A stretch of DNA of 64,000 bases from PFJX01 sp964466195. Lineage in GTDB: Bacteria; Pseudomonadota; Gammaproteobacteria; Burkholderiales; Thiobacillaceae. A model generated the notes under the pieces. It was not told where the DNA came from and ran no database searches. It saw only the letters and a list, made by a program, of their open reading frames with translations. Of the stretch, positions 62,545 to 64,000 are shown in pieces. The stretch is from assembly GCA_964466195.1 (NCBI GenBank), contig CAYXMQ010000004.1, positions 1 to 64,000 on the forward strand. Reading direction: 5' to 3'. The position numbers and the translations under genes were made by a program. How positions within the stretch are numbered: the first letter of the stretch is position 1; each line of letters opens with the position of its first letter.

Positions 62545-64000
62545 CTATCTTCCTGCCATCCGGACGACGAGCTTGCGCACCTCGTCGAGCAGCAGCACGC
62601 TGGAGGCCATGGCAGCCGCCACGAGCCATTCGAACGGCGTCAGGTCGACGGTGCTGAAGATCGCCTGCGCGGGCGCCCAGTGTACGGCGACGGCCTGCAG
62701 GCCGAGCACCCCGAACAGGGCGAGCCAGAGCTTGCCGTTGGCGAAGAACTGGCGGTTGAAGGCGCTGCCGTGCTCGGTGCGGGCGTTGAAGATGTTGAAG
62801 AACTGGAACAGCACGAAGGTGGTGAAAGCCAGCGTCATCGCCTTGGCCTCGCCGGACTGCGCCAGCCCCCAGGCATAGAGGGCGAGCGTGCCGACGGCCA
62901 TGGTCACGCCATAGAGGCCGATGCGCCACATGCGGTTCCAGGACAGGATGGCGGCATCGGCCGGGCGCGGCGGATCGCGCATGATGCCCGGCCGCGCCGG
63001 TTCGACGCCGAGGGTCATGGCCGGCGGGCCGTCCATGATGATGTTGACCCACAGGATCTGGATCGCCGTGAACGGCGTGGCAAACCCCAGGAAGGGCGCG
63101 CCGAGCATGGTCAGAATGGCGCCGACGTTGGTGGAGAGCTGGAAACGCACGAACTTGACGATGTTGTCGTAGATCGTACGGCCCTCCTCCACGGCGCGCA
63201 CGATGGTGGCGAAATTGTCGTCGGTCAGCACCAGCGTGGCCGCCTCCTTGGTCACTTCGGTGCCGGTGATGCCCATGGCCACGCCGATGTCGGCCGCCTT
63301 CAGCGCCGGGGCGTCGTTGACGCCGTCGCCGGTCATGGCCACGACATGCCCTTTCGCCTGCAGCGCCTCGACGATGCGCATCTTGTGCTCGGGCGCGACG
63401 CGCGCGAAGACGGCGCTCTTCTCGACCAGCGCGGCGAGCTCCTGCCGGTTCAGGCCGTCGAGGTCGCGGCCTTCGTGCGCCTCGCCAGCAAGGCCCAGTT
63501 CGCGGGCGATGGCGGCGGCCGTGACGCGATGGTCGCCGGTGATCATCTTGACCTGGATGCCGGCGGCGCGGCAGGTGGCGATGGCCGCCTGCGCCTCGGC
63601 GCGCGGCGGATCGATGATGCCGACCAGCGCGTGCAGGGTCAGCTCCCCCACCCAGGGCAGCAGATCGCCGGCCGGATCGAAGTCCTCGGCCGGGATCGTG
63701 CGCCCGGCAAGCGCCAGCACGCGCAGTGCCGCGCCGGCCAGCGCCTCGTTCTCGGCCACATAGGCGGCGCGGCCCGCGGCGTCCAGCTCGACCGCCGCCT
63801 CGCCGTGCAGGTGGCGGCTCGAGCGCGCCAGCAGCACGTCCGGCGCGCCCTTGACGCAGACACGCACGCGCTCGCCGTCGTGGTGGAAGGTGGCCATGAA
63901 CTTGGCCGCCGAATCGAAGGGAATCTCGGCGATGCGCGGCAGATGCTCATTGGCGCTCTCCGCGTCCAGCCCGGCTTTCGCCGCCAGCGCCAGCAGCGCC
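62545..64000 (-). CDS. P-type cation ATPase, C-terminal part (runs off the window)
   Basis: 485 codons in view, open to the right edge; the N-terminal half with the DKTG phosphorylation site is outside. Visible are VCVKGAPDVLL (nucleotide-binding KGAPE-like), ITGDHRVTAAAIA, the MTGDGVNDAPALKAADIGVAMG hinge, VRFQLSTNVGAIL and QILWVNIIMDGPPAMTLG (membrane ion-site region), and six C-terminal helices. The pattern is P2-type (Ca2+-like or related cations); ion specificity cannot be fixed. Ends nine bases before the CBS gene. Confidence 0.93.
   Translation of the reverse strand, partial: ALLALAAKAGLDAESANEHLPRIAEIPFDSAAKFMATFHHDGERVRVCVKGAPDVLLARSSRHLHGEAAVELDAAGRAAYVAENEALAGAALRVLALAGRTIPAEDFDPAGDLLPWVGELTLHALVGIIDPPRAEAQAAIATCRAAGIQVKMITGDHRVTAAAIARELGLAGEAHEGRDLDGLNRQELAALVEKSAVFARVAPEHKMRIVEALQAKGHVVAMTGDGVNDAPALKAADIGVAMGITGTEVTKEAATLVLTDDNFATIVRAVEEGRTIYDNIVKFVRFQLSTNVGAILTMLGAPFLGFATPFTAIQILWVNIIMDGPPAMTLGVEPARPGIMRDPPRPADAAILSWNRMWRIGLYGVTMAVGTLALYAWGLAQSGEAKAMTLAFTTFVLFQFFNIFNARTEHGSAFNRQFFANGKLWLALFGVLGLQAVAVHWAPAQAIFSTVDLTPFEWLVAAAMASSVLLLDEVRKLVVRMAGR

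Overview
The window looks like a chromosomal segment of a GC-rich betaproteobacterium. Pointers are groESL under a CIRCE operator, pilT/pilU, glnE, acs, an rlmH-maf-rng neighbourhood, a yggS-proC-yggT cluster, and a protein resembling SenB (TIGR04348). Rhodocyclales or Nitrosomonadales-like lineages fit best, but that is inference. No phage and no CRISPR array were seen. The only insertion-sequence material is a decayed IS21-type fragment, plus one doubtful trace.

Layout. (1) 1-737: the start of groEL and all of groES, read leftward from one promoter whose -10 abuts a perfect CIRCE. (2) About 0.9-17.6 kb: a leftward block of cyclic-di-GMP genes: four PAS-GGDEF-EAL proteins (one with a Cache sensor, one with a GAF domain, one globin-coupled), a PAS-PAS-GGDEF cyclase, a PilZ receptor overlapping that cyclase by 4 bases, and a short PAS protein ending in a degenerate half of a histidine kinase. 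(3) 17.9-28.8 kb: a rightward signalling block. A REC-(PAS)7-HisKA_2 kinase is paired with a REC-ANTAR antiterminator. After a decayed PAS fragment come a REC-PAS protein, two histidine kinases and a REC-HD-GYP phosphodiesterase, most with overlapping ends. (4) 28.8-47.7 kb: housekeeping and mixed genes: phosphohexomutase, rhomboid protease, acs, glnE, an RlmI-like methyltransferase, an uncharacterised protein, EVE, TauE/SafE, a DUF3530-type hydrolase, pilU/pilT, PLP homeostasis protein, proC, yggT, and a dynamin-like GTPase. (5) 47.7-55.6 kb: one leftward run senB-like, rlmH, a MacAB-like exporter of four genes, maf, rng. (6) 55.6-55.9 kb: tRNA-Ala(GGC) and tRNA-Glu(TTC) with a clear promoter and terminator. 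(7) 55.9-64 kb: an IS21 istB remnant, then a very GC-rich leftward operon: P-type cation ATPase (running off the edge), a two-CBS protein, and an Mrp/Mbh-type antiporter module in the order E-F-G-DUF4040-B-C-D-D.

How the parts fit. About 28 kb of the first half is devoted to sensing and to making, breaking or binding cyclic-di-GMP. It has inputs suggested by globin, Cache, GAF and many PAS domains, and outputs through PilZ and HD-GYP; pilT/pilU lie downstream. The most noteworthy items are this signalling block with its half-kinase, the SenB-like gene with no senA or senC in view, the Mbh-ordered antiporter operon without hydrogenase genes or a fused MrpA, and a 34-base perfect palindrome beside paired covarying hairpin repeats upstream of acs and glnE.
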